Source: Rhodospirillaceae bacterium
GTDB taxonomy: Bacteria > Pseudomonadota > Alphaproteobacteria > Micavibrionales > UBA2020
Length of the DNA stretch: 5,420 nucleotides
Reading direction: 5' to 3'
NCBI GenBank assembly: GCA_003524565.1
Contig: DQGU01000118.1
Coordinates: forward strand, 443-5,862
Below the pieces are notes generated by a model. That model was not told the origin of the DNA. It searched no databases and saw only the letters and a list, made by a program, of their open reading frames with translations. This document shows, one piece after another, positions 5,365-5,420 of the stretch. How positions within the stretch are numbered: position 1 is the stretch's first letter; the number at the start of each line of letters is the position of its first letter. The position numbers and the translations under genes were made by a program.

Positions 5365-5420
5365 ATGGCGCCATCCCTTAGAGAGGACTCCCCCAAGCTG
5401 AAAGACGCGATGGAGGATTG
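5365..5420 (+). CDS. Start of an unidentified gene (cut by window edge)
   Basis: From the ATG at 5365 an open frame runs to the window edge, giving MAPSLREDSPKLKDAMED before the cut. The 18 residues are hydrophilic and charged with no signal peptide, too few to recognise a family. Support for the gene comes from the candidate promoter ending at 5324 and an AGGA at 5350-5353, 11 bases before the ATG, which is a rather long spacing. A return from AT-rich to GC-rich composition at the ATG fits the start of coding sequence. Confidence 0.55.
   Translation, partial: MAPSLREDSPKLKDAMED

Noticed and set aside
5166..5396. Minus-strand open frame (76 residues) in the right-hand intergenic region
   Set aside because: It overlaps the ankyrin gene start and the right-edge gene and runs across both candidate promoters; no ribosome site was seen.

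Overview
The window looks like ordinary chromosomal DNA of a GC-rich Gram-negative alphaproteobacterium. Three things point there. The gene set ispH, thrB (the aminoglycoside-phosphotransferase-like homoserine kinase) and rnhA in one direction is, from general knowledge, a characteristic alphaproteobacterial neighbourhood. A phosphoheptose isomerase implies a lipopolysaccharide with heptose. A lipoprotein resembles a conserved alphaproteobacterial family of unknown function. I cannot name the genus; a Rhodospirillales-like or Micavibrio-like lineage is only a guess.

Left half, minus strand (reading from 3097 down to 1): ispH (IspH, last step of the MEP isoprenoid pathway), a hairpin-bearing gap of 245 bases, an unrecognised 177-residue protein, a strong 13-bp intrinsic-terminator-like hairpin, then thrB (homoserine kinase) overlapping by 4 bases (ATGA) the start of rnhA (ribonuclease HI), which runs off the left edge. 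The unknown gene sits between ispH and thrB with its own good ribosome site, a terminator behind it and a possible promoter ahead of it.

Middle, plus strand: a 105-base divergent region with two back-to-back sigma70-like promoters separates ispH from a plus-strand cluster: a probable outer-membrane lipoprotein, gmhA (sedoheptulose-7-phosphate isomerase, LPS heptose synthesis) and xseB (small subunit of exonuclease VII). Gaps of 35 and 16 bases suggest one operon. The ispH promoter lies so close to the ATG that the transcript may be leaderless.

Right end: a small ankyrin-repeat protein on the minus strand converges on xseB, and its transcription terminator overlaps its own last codons. An AT-rich divergent region of 176 bases (5189-5364), with a perfect inverted repeat, separates it from the first 18 codons of an unidentified plus-strand gene cut by the right edge.

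I see no mobile element, CRISPR array, tRNA or rRNA, and no clear sign of an undescribed multi-gene system. The best leads are the unknown gene inside the ispH-thrB-rnhA cluster, the terminator or attenuator just before thrB, the likely leaderless ispH mRNA and a glutamine where GmhA normally has a catalytic histidine.
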